Assembly: GCF_037126245.1 (NCBI RefSeq)
Contig: NZ_CP136925.1
Location: 2,992,001-3,056,000 of the forward strand
Direction: 5' to 3'
DNA length: 64,000 nt
From: Mangrovimonas cancribranchiae
Lineage (GTDB): Bacteria > Bacteroidota > Bacteroidia > Flavobacteriales > Flavobacteriaceae
Positions 44,325-53,892 of this stretch are shown piece by piece. The notes beneath the pieces are model-generated. The model saw only the letters and a program-made list of their open reading frames with translations. It did no database searches and was not told the origin of the DNA. Made by a program: the position numbers and the translations under genes. Within the stretch, counting starts at the first letter, position 1; each line of letters begins with the position of its first letter.

Positions 44325-47300
44325 ATGTTAAAAACATTTATAGAAAGACCGGTATTATCTACCGTGATTTCCATCATCATAGTTATTTTGGGTATTTTAG
44401 GATATTCAGCATTACCTGTTGAACAGTACCCAGATATTGCACCGCCAACTATTCAGGTGAATGCTACCTATCCTGGTGCCAGTGCCGAAACCATTTTAGA
44501 GAGTGTTATTATTCCTATTGAAGAGCAAATAAATGGTGTTGAAGGTATGACCTATATGACATCTTCTGCTACAAACAATGGTACTGCAAATATTACGGTA
44601 TATTTCGATCAAGAAATGGATCCAGATATTGCCGCAGTAAACGTACAAAACCGTGTGGCCCGTGCCAACCCATTGTTACCACAAGAAGTAATACAAACAG
44701 GGGTAACAACACAAAAGCAACAAACATCGGCATTAATGTTCTTGTCGGTCTACTCTGAAAACGAAGACTATAATGCCACGTTTGTACAGAACTACTTAAA
44801 AATTAATGTTATACCAGCCTTACAAAGGGTTAATGGTGTAGGAGATGTCAACGTGTTTTCTAATCAGGATTACGCCATGCGTATTTGGTTAAAACCAGAA
44901 AAACTAGCTAGTTATAATTTAGTGCCTTCAGAAGTAACAGCTGCGTTAAGAGAACAAAGTTTAGAAGCCTCTGCTGGATCTTTAGGACAAAATGATGGTC
45001 AAGCGTTTTCGTATAACATCAAATATAGTGGGCGTTTTAAAACCGAGAAACAATACGAAGATATCATTATTAAAGCTTTAGATAATGGCGAATATTTACA
45101 CCTTAAAGATGTCGCCACAATAGAGCTAGATGCGCAAGGATACGATTCTTATGGGTTTACCCAAGGTTATCCAAGTGTAAATATGGGTATTTATCAAACT
45201 GCTGGATCTAATGCGCAAGAAATTATTACAACGATAAAATCTGAGTTAACAAGACTTTCAGCAGATTTCCCTGATGGTATTGCTTATGAGATTAATTACG
45301 ATACTAATAATTTCTTAACAGCATCGATGAACAAAGTAAGAAATACTCTAATAGAGGCTTTCCTTTTAGTATTCTTGGTGGTGTTTATTTTCCTTCAAGA
45401 TTTTCGCTCTACGTTAATTCCAGCTATTGCAGTGCCAGTAGCTATTGTAGGTACGTTTTTCTTCTTAAACCTTTTTGGTTATTCGGTAAACCTTTTAACC
45501 TTATTCGCATTAGTATTAGCGATTGGTATTGTGGTAGATGATGCTATTGTAGTTGTAGAAGCCGTACACGCCAAGATAGATGAAGGTGCTAAAAGTGCTA
45601 AAACAGCAACATTAGATGCTATGCACGAAATTTCTGGAGCCATCATCTCGATTACATTAGTAATGGCTGCTGTATTTATTCCTGTAACGTTTATTCAAGG
45701 GCCAACAGGGGTATTTTACGAGCAATTTGGTGTTACATTAATTGTTGCCATATTAATTTCGGCAGTAAACGCCTTAACATTAAGTCCTGCATTATGTGCT
45801 TTATTCTTAAAAAGTCATGATGAAGAAGAACATAAAAACAAAAGCTTTTTACAGAAATTTTACGACAAGTTTAATGCTGGTTTTAATGCAACGACAGAAC
45901 GTTACGGAAAATCGTTAAGCTTTTTATATAAAAACAAATGGATAACAGGTGTTTTATTAATCTTATCTGGTGTAGGAATTTGGTGGGCAGCAAACAGTAC
46001 ACCAACCGGTTTTGTACCAGACGAAGATCGTGGCGTAATCTTTATGAATGTAGAGTTACCAGCTGGTGCATCTATGGACAGAACAAATGTTGTAACTCAA
46101 GAATTGTATGCAAAAGCAAGACAAATTCCTGGTGTTAGAGGTGTAACGGTTATTAACGGTAGAAGTTTAATTAGTGGAGCAGGTACCAACTACGGATTAG
46201 GTTTTGTGATGTTAGAAGATTGGGGCCAACGTGAATCCGATGATATGTCTTCTGAAGCTATTATAGGAAAACTATTTGGTGTTGCAGCTACTATACCTGA
46301 TGCCAATATCATTTTCTTTGCGCCACCAAGTATACCTGGTTTTGGACTTTCAGGTGGTTTTGAAGTAAACTTAATGGATAAATCTGGTGGTAGTTTTGAA
46401 GACTTAGATGCCACAACACAACAGTTTATTGGTAACTTGATGAAGCATCCAGAAATTCAATATGGGCAATCTTCATTCAACACAAGATATCCGCAATACG
46501 AGTTAGAAATTGATGTGCCATTAGCTAAAAGATATGATGTATCTATAAGCAGTATATTCTCTACTTTACAAGGTTATATAGGTGGAATTTATGCGGCTGA
46601 TTTTGCTAGATTTGGTAAGCAATATAGAGTTTATGTACAAGCCTTACCAGAAGATAGAGCAGATGCAAGTTCTTTAAACGAATTGTATATAAAAACAGGA
46701 AGTGGTGAGATGGCACCAATTACACAGTTTGTTGATTTAAACCGTGTGTATGGGCCACAATCTGTAACGCGTTTCAACTTATATAATTCGTCAAAAATTA
46801 GTGGTGCATCAAACCCAGGTTTTAGTACAGGTGATGCGCTTGCAATTGTTAATGAAGAAGTTAAAAACTTACCTAGTAATTTTGATGTAGCGTATTCTGG
46901 TTTATCTCGTGAAGAGGTAAATGCAGGAAACCAAACAGCTATGATATTTTTACTAGTAATTGTATTCGTTTACTTTTTATTAGCAGCGCAATATGAAAGT
47001 TATTTGTTACCATTGGCGGTAATACTTTCATTACCATTAGGTGTGTTTGGTGCTTTCTTTTCAACCAAAATTATGGGCTTAGAAAACAATATTTATTTTC
47101 AAATTGCCCTCATTATGTTGGTTGGACTGTTGGCTAAAAATGCGATTCTTATTGTAGAGTTTGCCTTACAACGCCGACGTCATGGCGAAGGTCTAGTAGA
47201 TGCAGCCATACATGGTGCTAAAGCACGTTTGCGCCCTATTTTAATGACCTCTTTTGCCTTTATTTTAGGATTAATGCCGTTAGTATTAGCAAAAGGTGTT

Positions 47301-47462
47301 GGTGCAGAAGGAAATAATTCTATTGGAACAGGAGCCGCAGGAGGTATGTTAATAGGAACTATATTAGGAGTATTTGTTATTCCTATTCTGTTTATCCTAT
47401 TCCAGTGGCTACAAGAAAAAGTATCAAGTAAACCAGTTGTTGTTGAAACAAAAGAAGCTTAA
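44325..47462 (+). CDS. RND multidrug efflux permease (AcrB/HAE1 type)
   Basis: This 1045-residue proton-driven pump has twelve transmembrane helices and two large periplasmic loops. Family motifs are visible: LPVEQYPDIAPPTIQVNATYPGASAE at the N-terminus, AIGIVVDDAIVVVEAVHAKIDEG in helix 4 with the adjacent aspartates of the proton relay, and GLLAKNAILIVEFALQRRRHGEG in the second half. The length is that of drug pumps (AcrB, 1049) rather than heavy-metal pumps. The substrate is unknown. It forms a tripartite system with the adaptor and TolC-like genes. Confidence 0.96.
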   Translation: MLKTFIERPVLSTVISIIIVILGILGYSALPVEQYPDIAPPTIQVNATYPGASAETILESVIIPIEEQINGVEGMTYMTSSATNNGTANITVYFDQEMDPDIAAVNVQNRVARANPLLPQEVIQTGVTTQKQQTSALMFLSVYSENEDYNATFVQNYLKINVIPALQRVNGVGDVNVFSNQDYAMRIWLKPEKLASYNLVPSEVTAALREQSLEASAGSLGQNDGQAFSYNIKYSGRFKTEKQYEDIIIKALDNGEYLHLKDVATIELDAQGYDSYGFTQGYPSVNMGIYQTAGSNAQEIITTIKSELTRLSADFPDGIAYEINYDTNNFLTASMNKVRNTLIEAFLLVFLVVFIFLQDFRSTLIPAIAVPVAIVGTFFFLNLFGYSVNLLTLFALVLAIGIVVDDAIVVVEAVHAKIDEGAKSAKTATLDAMHEISGAIISITLVMAAVFIPVTFIQGPTGVFYEQFGVTLIVAILISAVNALTLSPALCALFLKSHDEEEHKNKSFLQKFYDKFNAGFNATTERYGKSLSFLYKNKWITGVLLILSGVGIWWAANSTPTGFVPDEDRGVIFMNVELPAGASMDRTNVVTQELYAKARQIPGVRGVTVINGRSLISGAGTNYGLGFVMLEDWGQRESDDMSSEAIIGKLFGVAATIPDANIIFFAPPSIPGFGLSGGFEVNLMDKSGGSFEDLDATTQQFIGNLMKHPEIQYGQSSFNTRYPQYELEIDVPLAKRYDVSISSIFSTLQGYIGGIYAADFARFGKQYRVYVQALPEDRADASSLNELYIKTGSGEMAPITQFVDLNRVYGPQSVTRFNLYNSSKISGASNPGFSTGDALAIVNEEVKNLPSNFDVAYSGLSREEVNAGNQTAMIFLLVIVFVYFLLAAQYESYLLPLAVILSLPLGVFGAFFSTKIMGLENNIYFQIALIMLVGLLAKNAILIVEFALQRRRHGEGLVDAAIHGAKARLRPILMTSFAFILGLMPLVLAKGVGAEGNNSIGTGAAGGMLIGTILGVFVIPILFILFQWLQEKVSSKPVVVETKEA

Positions 47463-47465
47463 ACT

Positions 47466-48863
47466 ATGAATTCAATTATAAATAAAACACTCATTGTAGT
47501 TGTAATGGCTACAACCTTACAAAGTTGTTTTGTGGCAAAGGACTATACGCGTCCTGAGTTAGACGAAACAGAACATTTATATCGCACCGATAATTTACCA
47601 CAAGATAGCTTGTCTATGGCAGATGTATCGTGGAAAGATATGTTTACCGATACGTATTTAAAACAGTATGTAGAAGAAGGCCTTCAAAATAATTTAGATA
47701 TTCGTGTAGCCATACAACAAATGGCTGCTGCCGAGGCTTACATGAAACAAGGTAAAGCAGGGTATTTACCAAGTTTTAATGCCAATGCACAAGTCACACA
47801 TCAAGAATTGTCATCAAACAGTCAATTTGGTGGTTTGTTTTCGTCCTTAGACCAATACGAACTTTCTGGAAGCTTATCTTGGGAAGCCGATATTTGGGGT
47901 AAGATACGTAGCAACAAACGTGCAGGAGAAGCTAGTTATTTGCAAAGTGTAGCAGCCCATCAAGCTGTAAAAACACAGCTAGTATCAGCTATTGCTACAA
48001 CGTATTATCAGTTAGTCGCTTTCGATGCTCAATTAAAAATTACCGAGCAAACTATTGCTGCCAGAGATAGTAGTGTTTACACCATAAAAGAGCTAAAAAA
48101 TGCAGGACAGGTAAACCAAGTTGCCGTAGACCAAAATATTGCTCAGTATAACAATGCTAAAGCTTTAAAAGTAGAATTAGAAGCGGCTATTTTTAAAACC
48201 GAAAATGCTTTAAACTTACTTTTAGGTCGGCCAGCAGCAACGATAGAACGCAGTGCTTTAGATAATCAGCAATTGGAGGCCGATATCAAATTAGGCGTTC
48301 CAGCAACCTTATTACGTAATAGACCAGATGTCATGGCTGCCGAATATGGCTTAATTAATGCATTTGAAATGACTAATGTTGCCCGAAGCGATTTTTACCC
48401 TTCGTTAACATTAACAGCGAGTGGTGGTTTTCAAAGTTTGGAGCTAGATGAGTTATTCAATGCCAACTCGTTATTTGCAAATATTATTGGCGGTTTAGCA
48501 CAGCCTATTTTTAATAAACGCGCTATAAAAACACAACATGAAGTAGCTGTAGCACAACAGGAACAAGCATTATTGAATTTTAAGAAAACATTATTAACCG
48601 CAGGTAATGAAGTGTCAAATGCGTTATACGATTATAGTGCTGAAACCGAGAAGTTTGAGTTTAGAGAAAAAGAAGTAGAAGCATTACGTAATGCCGAAGC
48701 AAACTCAGAAGAGTTACTTAAAAATGGTTATGCTAACTACTTAGATTTATTAACAGCTAGACAAAGTGCTTTAAGTGCAGAACTTAATATGATTGATAAT
48801 AAACTTAATCAACTATTAAGTGTGGTAAATTTATATGAAGCGCTTGGTGGTGGCTGGAAATAG
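47466..48863 (+). CDS. TolC-like outer-membrane efflux lipoprotein (NodT/OprM type)
   Basis: This 465-residue outer-membrane channel has a lipoprotein signal (cysteine 21 in LQSCFVAKDY). Two repeated OEP domains of long helices and beta strands follow, with LLRNRPDVMAAEY and the family segment ALNLLLGRP. It starts 3 bp after the permease stop and completes the tripartite pump. The DUF3861 gene follows after 9 bp. Confidence 0.93.
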   Translation: MNSIINKTLIVVVMATTLQSCFVAKDYTRPELDETEHLYRTDNLPQDSLSMADVSWKDMFTDTYLKQYVEEGLQNNLDIRVAIQQMAAAEAYMKQGKAGYLPSFNANAQVTHQELSSNSQFGGLFSSLDQYELSGSLSWEADIWGKIRSNKRAGEASYLQSVAAHQAVKTQLVSAIATTYYQLVAFDAQLKITEQTIAARDSSVYTIKELKNAGQVNQVAVDQNIAQYNNAKALKVELEAAIFKTENALNLLLGRPAATIERSALDNQQLEADIKLGVPATLLRNRPDVMAAEYGLINAFEMTNVARSDFYPSLTLTASGGFQSLELDELFNANSLFANIIGGLAQPIFNKRAIKTQHEVAVAQQEQALLNFKKTLLTAGNEVSNALYDYSAETEKFEFREKEVEALRNAEANSEELLKNGYANYLDLLTARQSALSAELNMIDNKLNQLLSVVNLYEALGGGWK

Positions 48864-48872
48864 AAGCAAACT

Positions 48873-49163
48873 ATGGGAAAGAAAAATAATAGATATAGCA
48901 TAAATCTTAAAGAATTGGCTTTAAAAGATGAATCTTTAGCCGAAAAAAGCGTTGAGTTTGAATTTGAAAACCATGATAATATCTTTAATATCATAGATAT
49001 CTTAAAATCTAAAGAACTATTTGATAAAGACAGTGAATCTGTTGAATTTGCTGTTGGTTTAAAGTTGTTTAGTGAAGTCATGCTAAAAAATAGAAAACAC
49101 GAACTTTTTGAAGATTTCTTTCCCCATTTTGGAGAATTTATGAAGAAGCTTAAAGCTATGTAG
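48873..49163 (+). CDS. DUF3861 family protein
   Basis: This 96-residue cytoplasmic protein starts with NRYSINLKELALKDE. It has EFEFENHDNIFNIIDILKSKELFD and a conserved tail EVMLKNRKHELFEDFFPHFGEFMKKLK, which match the small DUF3861 family. A structure is known for a member, but the function is not. It is the last gene of the efflux operon or forms a short run with the universal stress protein gene 56 bp later. Its role in efflux is unproven. Confidence 0.8.
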   Translation: MGKKNNRYSINLKELALKDESLAEKSVEFEFENHDNIFNIIDILKSKELFDKDSESVEFAVGLKLFSEVMLKNRKHELFEDFFPHFGEFMKKLKAM

Positions 49164-49219
49164 AATAACAGTTTTGTTAGTCATTCACTATCAAGACAAA
49201 GAAAAATCGACACAAAATT

Positions 49220-50035
49220 ATGAGACCTATCTTAGTTGCTACTAATTTTTCAGAGCGATCTAACAATGCTGTTTTATATGCAGCTTCGCTTGCTAAATTA
49301 TTCAACTCAAAATTAATATTGTTTAATGCATTTAGGCTACCTATACATGCAGCTAACTCTAGGTTAACTGTAAAAACTATGGATGGTTTAATTAAGAAGA
49401 ATAATGATAAATTAAAGGAACAAGCGTTGAGTTTATCAAAAGAATTTAATATTAATGTTGAGTACGAGTGTAAATATGTTGATTTAGAGCAAGAGATAGA
49501 ATACTTAATGGAGGTGAATAATTCGCGTTTATTGGTTATGGGAATGTCTCCAAAATCTATGGAACAAAACTTATTAGGAAACCCAACAACAACGTTAATT
49601 AGTATGAGAAAGTTTCCTGTACTTGCAGTGCCATTAAATGCTAAATTTTCTGGTATTAAAAATGTGCTTTTTGCATGCGATTTAATGGAAGCTATACCAC
49701 TAAAATCTTTAGCAAGATTAAGACAGATAGCAATGCAATTACAATCTAATGTTACTGTATTTCATGTAGAAAACAAGATAAACGAACTTTTATCAAAGGG
49801 TGAAGTGCTACAAAATATTGATAACGAATTAGAGCCAATTACACACATTTACAAAAATGTAAAGTCTAATGCCGTAATCGAAGAAATAGAGAAAGAAATT
49901 AAAGCCTCAAAAGCTGATTTACTAGTAATGATTCCTAAAAAATATGGATTTTGGGAATCCATAGTTCATAAAAGTAAAACCAGAGTTATGGCTTCTGGGA
50001 TAAATATTCCATTATTATCCATAGCAGTAGAATAG
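49220..50035 (+). CDS. Universal stress protein-like protein, second copy
   Basis: This 271-residue protein consists of two UspA-like halves. The first (PILVATNFSERSNNAVLYAASLAKLFNSKLILFNAF, then NSRLLVMGMSPKSMEQNLLGNPTTTLI) is closer to the family consensus than the second (NVLFACDLMEAIPLKSLARLRQIAM, then ASKADLLVMIPKK). No signal peptide is present. It lies 18 bp before a TetR-type regulator gene. Its ligand and role are unknown. Confidence 0.86.
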   Translation: MRPILVATNFSERSNNAVLYAASLAKLFNSKLILFNAFRLPIHAANSRLTVKTMDGLIKKNNDKLKEQALSLSKEFNINVEYECKYVDLEQEIEYLMEVNNSRLLVMGMSPKSMEQNLLGNPTTTLISMRKFPVLAVPLNAKFSGIKNVLFACDLMEAIPLKSLARLRQIAMQLQSNVTVFHVENKINELLSKGEVLQNIDNELEPITHIYKNVKSNAVIEEIEKEIKASKADLLVMIPKKYGFWESIVHKSKTRVMASGINIPLLSIAVE

Positions 50036-50053
50036 TATATACTTACACAAGTA

Positions 50054-50641
50054 ATGATAGACAAATGCGAATTGATAAAAGCTGCCGTTGACAGTTTTAC
50101 AAAGTTTGGGAGTAAACGTTACACCTTAGACGAACTAGCAACATCAGTTGGCATTTCTAAAAAAACTATTTATAAATTTTACAATAGCAAAGAGGATCTA
50201 GTTGTAGATAGTGTGTCGTTTTTAGTAACAGATTTTGAAAAAACGGTTAGCGACATTATTACGAAACAGCAAGATCCTCTTGTTTGTATTATTGAAATTT
50301 ACAAGCACGGTTTTGAACGTTTAAAACATTTTAAGCCGTCTTTTATATTTGGGCTAAAAAAATATTACCCAAAAGCAAATCAAGTGTTCGATGCCTTTAG
50401 AGATAATATTGTAAATAATACTATTTATGGGTTATTACAACAAGCACAACAAAAAGAACTTATTAATACCGATGTTAATCTAAAACTTTTTTGCGAGTTG
50501 TATTTTAATAGATTTGAAGAAATGGCCTTTAAAAATAATGCTCTTTTTGAAATATACTCGAATGCCGAGCTATTAAATCATTTTGTGATATATAACTTAA
50601 AAGGCATTTCAAACAAAGGATATTCTAACCCTTATTATTAA
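50054..50641 (+). CDS. TetR/AcrR family transcriptional regulator
   Basis: This 195-residue repressor-type protein has the TetR helix-turn-helix at about residues 8-50 (FTKFGSKRYTLDELATSVGISKKTIYKFYNSKEDLVV) and a helical ligand-binding part after it. It follows the universal stress protein gene by 18 bp and converges on the peptidase gene with a shared TTAA. It may regulate the upstream efflux operon together with the MarR/GbsR protein; that is inference. Its operator is not evident. Confidence 0.88.
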   Translation: MIDKCELIKAAVDSFTKFGSKRYTLDELATSVGISKKTIYKFYNSKEDLVVDSVSFLVTDFEKTVSDIITKQQDPLVCIIEIYKHGFERLKHFKPSFIFGLKKYYPKANQVFDAFRDNIVNNTIYGLLQQAQQKELINTDVNLKLFCELYFNRFEEMAFKNNALFEIYSNAELLNHFVIYNLKGISNKGYSNPYY

Positions 50642-53001
50642 TTGTTTAGTGTTTCTTGAAACAGTTTAAAAATGCGTCTGTACTCATCAGACCAACTACT
50701 GCTCTCAATAAATCCGTGACCTTCCATAGGAAATAAAGCCAATTCCCAATGGTCTTTTTTCAACTCTATTAAGCGTTGCGAAAGTCTCACAACATCTTGA
50801 AATTGTACATTAGTATCAACCATACCATGCAACATTAAAAGGTGTCCTTTTAAGCCATCGGCAAAATAAATAGGTGAACTGCGTTTATAAGCTTTAGGAT
50901 CTTCAACAGGTGTATTTAAAATATTTGCAGTATAGCCATGATTGTAATGTGCCCAATCTGTAACCGAACGTAATGCTGCACCACTTTTAAAGGTTTTAGG
51001 CGCTTTAAACATAGCCATTAAAGTAATAAACCCGCCATAGGAGCCGCCATAAATACCAAGTTTTTCTTTAGAGATGTTATGATGCTCTACAAGGTATTTA
51101 GCACCATCAATTTGATCGGTTAAGTCTTTCCCTCCCATGTGTCTGTAAATGGCCGTTCGCCAGTCTCTACCATAGCCATTACTAGCTCTAAAATCAATAT
51201 TTAAAACCGTATAACCATTATCTGCTAAGAGGTTATGAAACATATATTCACGATAGTAAGACGACCACCATTGATGCACATTTTGTAAATAACCAGCACC
51301 GTGAACAAAAATTATGGCGGCACCATTACTTTTTTCAGGGTTTGGTTTAAATAATGTAGCAGGAACTTTTGCGCCATCTCTGGCTTTAAATGATATAATT
51401 TCGGGATCTTTCCATGAATAAGATTCAAAATCTTCTGAAGTAGAGTTGGTAAGTTGTGTCATGGTTGCCTTAGGTGTGTTATCCATAATATATAATTCCC
51501 AAGGCTTATTTTTATAGGAATATCGTATGGCTAATTTAGTTTCATCAGGAGAAATGGTAACTTCATGACCTCCTTTTTTTGTGGTTATTTTATGGAGTTT
51601 TCCGCCATTTACAGATAAGTGATAAAAATGTGTTTCATGTGGACTAACCTTATTACTAGTTATGTAAAAGGTGGACTTGTCTTTAGAAAGTGTTGCAGTT
51701 TGGATTTCGAATTGTCCTTTTGTTAGAGCTGATGTTTTTCCAGAAGTTACATTTGTAGTGTAAAGGTGAGCATAACCAGTTTTTTCAGATTTATACCAAA
51801 CAGTTTCCTGGTTTAACCACCCCATTTCTGGTCTAGAAAACCAGCCAATACCAGGACCGCCAATCCAAGCATCATCATGTTGATAATCTACAAGGTTTAA
51901 GCTACCGTCTTCTAAATTAATTGTCATAATCCAACGGTCTTTGTAATCTTGCGAGGTGATATTTATTAGCGTTTTATCATCTTCAGAAAATATAGGATTA
52001 CCAAAATTTACAGGTTTTGGTTCGTCGTAGGTATTGCTGTATCCTTCTAAATTTTCGGTGTAGTCTTTTAAAAATTCAGGTTTATTTTTAATGCCTTCGA
52101 TTTCATTAGTTTTTACTTGGTAAGTTTTATTTGTGTTAAGGTTTAAAATCCAAGTTTGGTAGTTATATTGCTTACTACCAACTTTTGAACGGGCATTTAA
52201 ATCTTTAGTGTATCCGCTTTTGGTTACAAAATCAGGAACAATAGTGTTTTTTCTATTAGGTGCTTTATAAAGTTTGTAAACAACATACTTTAAACTGGGT
52301 GAAATAGCCAAGTTAGCTAATCGCCATTTTCCAATATAAGTAGGTTCTAACTGTTTTAATGTGCTTTGTTCGCGTCTGTATTGTTTGGCTTGTTTTTGGT
52401 GTTCTCTCTCGCTTAAAATATCAAAAAGAGCTAGTTGGTCGTTTTCTAACCACTCTTCTTGAGAGGAAGATTTTTTATCATAAGGTTTTTTTCCTGTTTT
52501 AAAATAGGTGAGTTGCTTTGTTGTGCCAGAATTAATATCCCATTGATATAAGTTATTACCTTTTTTGTAAACAATACTTTTGTTATCACCAGAGAAAACA
52601 GGGTTACTTTCTCTTTCAACAGTATGCGTAATGCGTTTAATACTGTAATTATGGGTATTCATTAAAAAAATATCACCGCCTTTAGCATAAACTTTCATGG
52701 TGAAATCGCTTGAAAAATCGCCATGACTGGTTTTTGCTTTTAAATCGTTAAAAGTCATTTTTTCAATGGCTTTTGTAGCAACATTAACCTTGTATGTAGA
52801 CCGAATGGTATCGTTATCTGGGTTCCAACTAAAATAAATATCGTTACTGTTCTCGGACCAACTAATGTTTGTAGGTAAGTAGCCTACAAAGTCCTCGCCT
52901 TTCATGATGTCATCAATAGCAAGTGTTGAGGTGTTTTTTACTTGAGTGAATCCAGAAAATGATAACAAGAATGAAAGCGATAAAAACAGAAGATATTTCA
53001 T
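50638..53001 (-). CDS. Prolyl oligopeptidase family serine peptidase (S9)
   Basis: This 787-residue exported peptidase has a signal peptide (MKYLLFLSLSFLLSFSGFTQ). An N-terminal beta-propeller of WD-like units follows, then a C-terminal alpha/beta hydrolase. The catalytic serine lies in GIYGGSYGGF at about residue 650, the aspartate in HGMVDTNVQF near 729 and the histidine in PMEGHGF near 761. It is closest to the dipeptidyl-peptidase/acylaminoacyl-peptidase branch by layout. It is single and convergent with the TetR gene. Confidence 0.9.
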   Translation of the reverse strand: MKYLLFLSLSFLLSFSGFTQVKNTSTLAIDDIMKGEDFVGYLPTNISWSENSNDIYFSWNPDNDTIRSTYKVNVATKAIEKMTFNDLKAKTSHGDFSSDFTMKVYAKGGDIFLMNTHNYSIKRITHTVERESNPVFSGDNKSIVYKKGNNLYQWDINSGTTKQLTYFKTGKKPYDKKSSSQEEWLENDQLALFDILSEREHQKQAKQYRREQSTLKQLEPTYIGKWRLANLAISPSLKYVVYKLYKAPNRKNTIVPDFVTKSGYTKDLNARSKVGSKQYNYQTWILNLNTNKTYQVKTNEIEGIKNKPEFLKDYTENLEGYSNTYDEPKPVNFGNPIFSEDDKTLINITSQDYKDRWIMTINLEDGSLNLVDYQHDDAWIGGPGIGWFSRPEMGWLNQETVWYKSEKTGYAHLYTTNVTSGKTSALTKGQFEIQTATLSKDKSTFYITSNKVSPHETHFYHLSVNGGKLHKITTKKGGHEVTISPDETKLAIRYSYKNKPWELYIMDNTPKATMTQLTNSTSEDFESYSWKDPEIISFKARDGAKVPATLFKPNPEKSNGAAIIFVHGAGYLQNVHQWWSSYYREYMFHNLLADNGYTVLNIDFRASNGYGRDWRTAIYRHMGGKDLTDQIDGAKYLVEHHNISKEKLGIYGGSYGGFITLMAMFKAPKTFKSGAALRSVTDWAHYNHGYTANILNTPVEDPKAYKRSSPIYFADGLKGHLLMLHGMVDTNVQFQDVVRLSQRLIELKKDHWELALFPMEGHGFIESSSWSDEYRRIFKLFQETLNN

Positions 53002-53018
53002 ATTGCAGGTTAAAAGAT

Positions 53019-53026
53019 TAATTTTG
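53019..53026 (+). promoter_or_regulatory. -7 element TAATTTTG before the 131-residue protein gene
   Basis: This is an exact TAnnTTTG, 39 bp before the ATG at 53066, in the divergent gap with the peptidase gene. Confidence 0.4.
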
Positions 53027-53065
53027 CACTAAAAGTAACCTATTTAGGTTTAAGTAAAAAAACAG

Positions 53066-53461
53066 ATGAAAAAAGATATTGAAATCCCAAAGGTTGAAGG
53101 TGTTTATATGGCTGCGGTAAGCGAGTTTAACGATACCCATAGAACGCACGACTGGAATGTGTATTTATTGAATGACAATGAGTTTGCCTTAGATACCGTA
53201 TTAATTGTGTCTTTAGGGTATTCAACCGATAAGAAAACATCTGTTATGCGCCATAAATTAGATGTTTTACCAGCAAAAAGCTATGCGAAAGTCGAGTTTT
53301 TACAAGAAGATGTTTTGGCTTTAAATAACGAGTTTAAAGTCACTTTTTTTAAGGATAGCCAAATGTTTGATAAAACCTATATTTTTAAGAAAAACACGAT
53401 TAATAAAAATGCATTACAAACAATTCCGTTAATGGAAACTAAAGGGGTTTTGGTTAGGTGA
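53066..53461 (+). CDS. Conserved hypothetical protein of 131 residues
   Basis: This small soluble protein is mainly beta-strand in appearance (YMAAVSEFNDTHRTHDWNVYLLNDNEFALDTVLIVSLGYS). No signal peptide, cysteine or known motif is seen. The start at 53066 follows a promoter element. It is convergent with the orphan gene at 53514. I do not recognise the family and give no function. Confidence 0.65.
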   Translation: MKKDIEIPKVEGVYMAAVSEFNDTHRTHDWNVYLLNDNEFALDTVLIVSLGYSTDKKTSVMRHKLDVLPAKSYAKVEFLQEDVLALNNEFKVTFFKDSQMFDKTYIFKKNTINKNALQTIPLMETKGVLVR

Positions 53462-53513
53462 AAGTTTTGTATAACTGTTAGTTATGTGTTGTTGTGGTTA
53501 GTATTTTATTCAG

Positions 53514-53861
53514 TCAGTTATTCAGTTTCGTTTTTATCAGATTTATAATTTTTCTAAAGTCAGAGTTTGGTTTACAACAAGTTTTGTAAGTCCAATCTCC
53601 GCCATTATTTTTTATTACTTTTAAAATCCAAGGGTCATTTTTAGAGAATATTTGTGCAGTCAACGATGTCAAAATGTAAAGTTTATTCCACAATTTGTCA
53701 TTTGGATTATAATAGATAACTTCTTTTATGTCAGAATATTTAAAAGTCCGATATTCCCAAAAGTCAATTGCTTTAATTTCAAAATGCTTATCAAATACCC
53801 GAATTGAGGGAAATCCTTTTTTTTCAAATATAAGAGGTTCATCTTGCATTATGGTTCTCAT
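53514..53861 (-). CDS. Orphan hypothetical protein of 115 residues
   Basis: This 115-residue soluble protein has an aromatic N-terminal half (FEIKAIDFWEYRTFKYSDIKEVIYYNPND), which recalls a pleckstrin-homology-like strand arrangement, but this is a weak impression. A second ATG lies four codons in (53849), so the start is uncertain. Its flanks contain ATAAC/GTTAT inverted arms on the left (53471-53485). It is isolated between two unrelated genes and I cannot link it to either. Confidence 0.5.
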   Translation of the reverse strand: MRTIMQDEPLIFEKKGFPSIRVFDKHFEIKAIDFWEYRTFKYSDIKEVIYYNPNDKLWNKLYILTSLTAQIFSKNDPWILKVIKNNGGDWTYKTCCKPNSDFRKIINLIKTKLNN

Positions 53862-53892
53862 AAATTATTGCCAACTTCTTATAAAGAGACTA

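Noticed and set aside
49164-49219. A possible small gene in the gap before the second universal stress protein gene
   Set aside because: The gap is only 56 bp and contains no open frame with a start codon.
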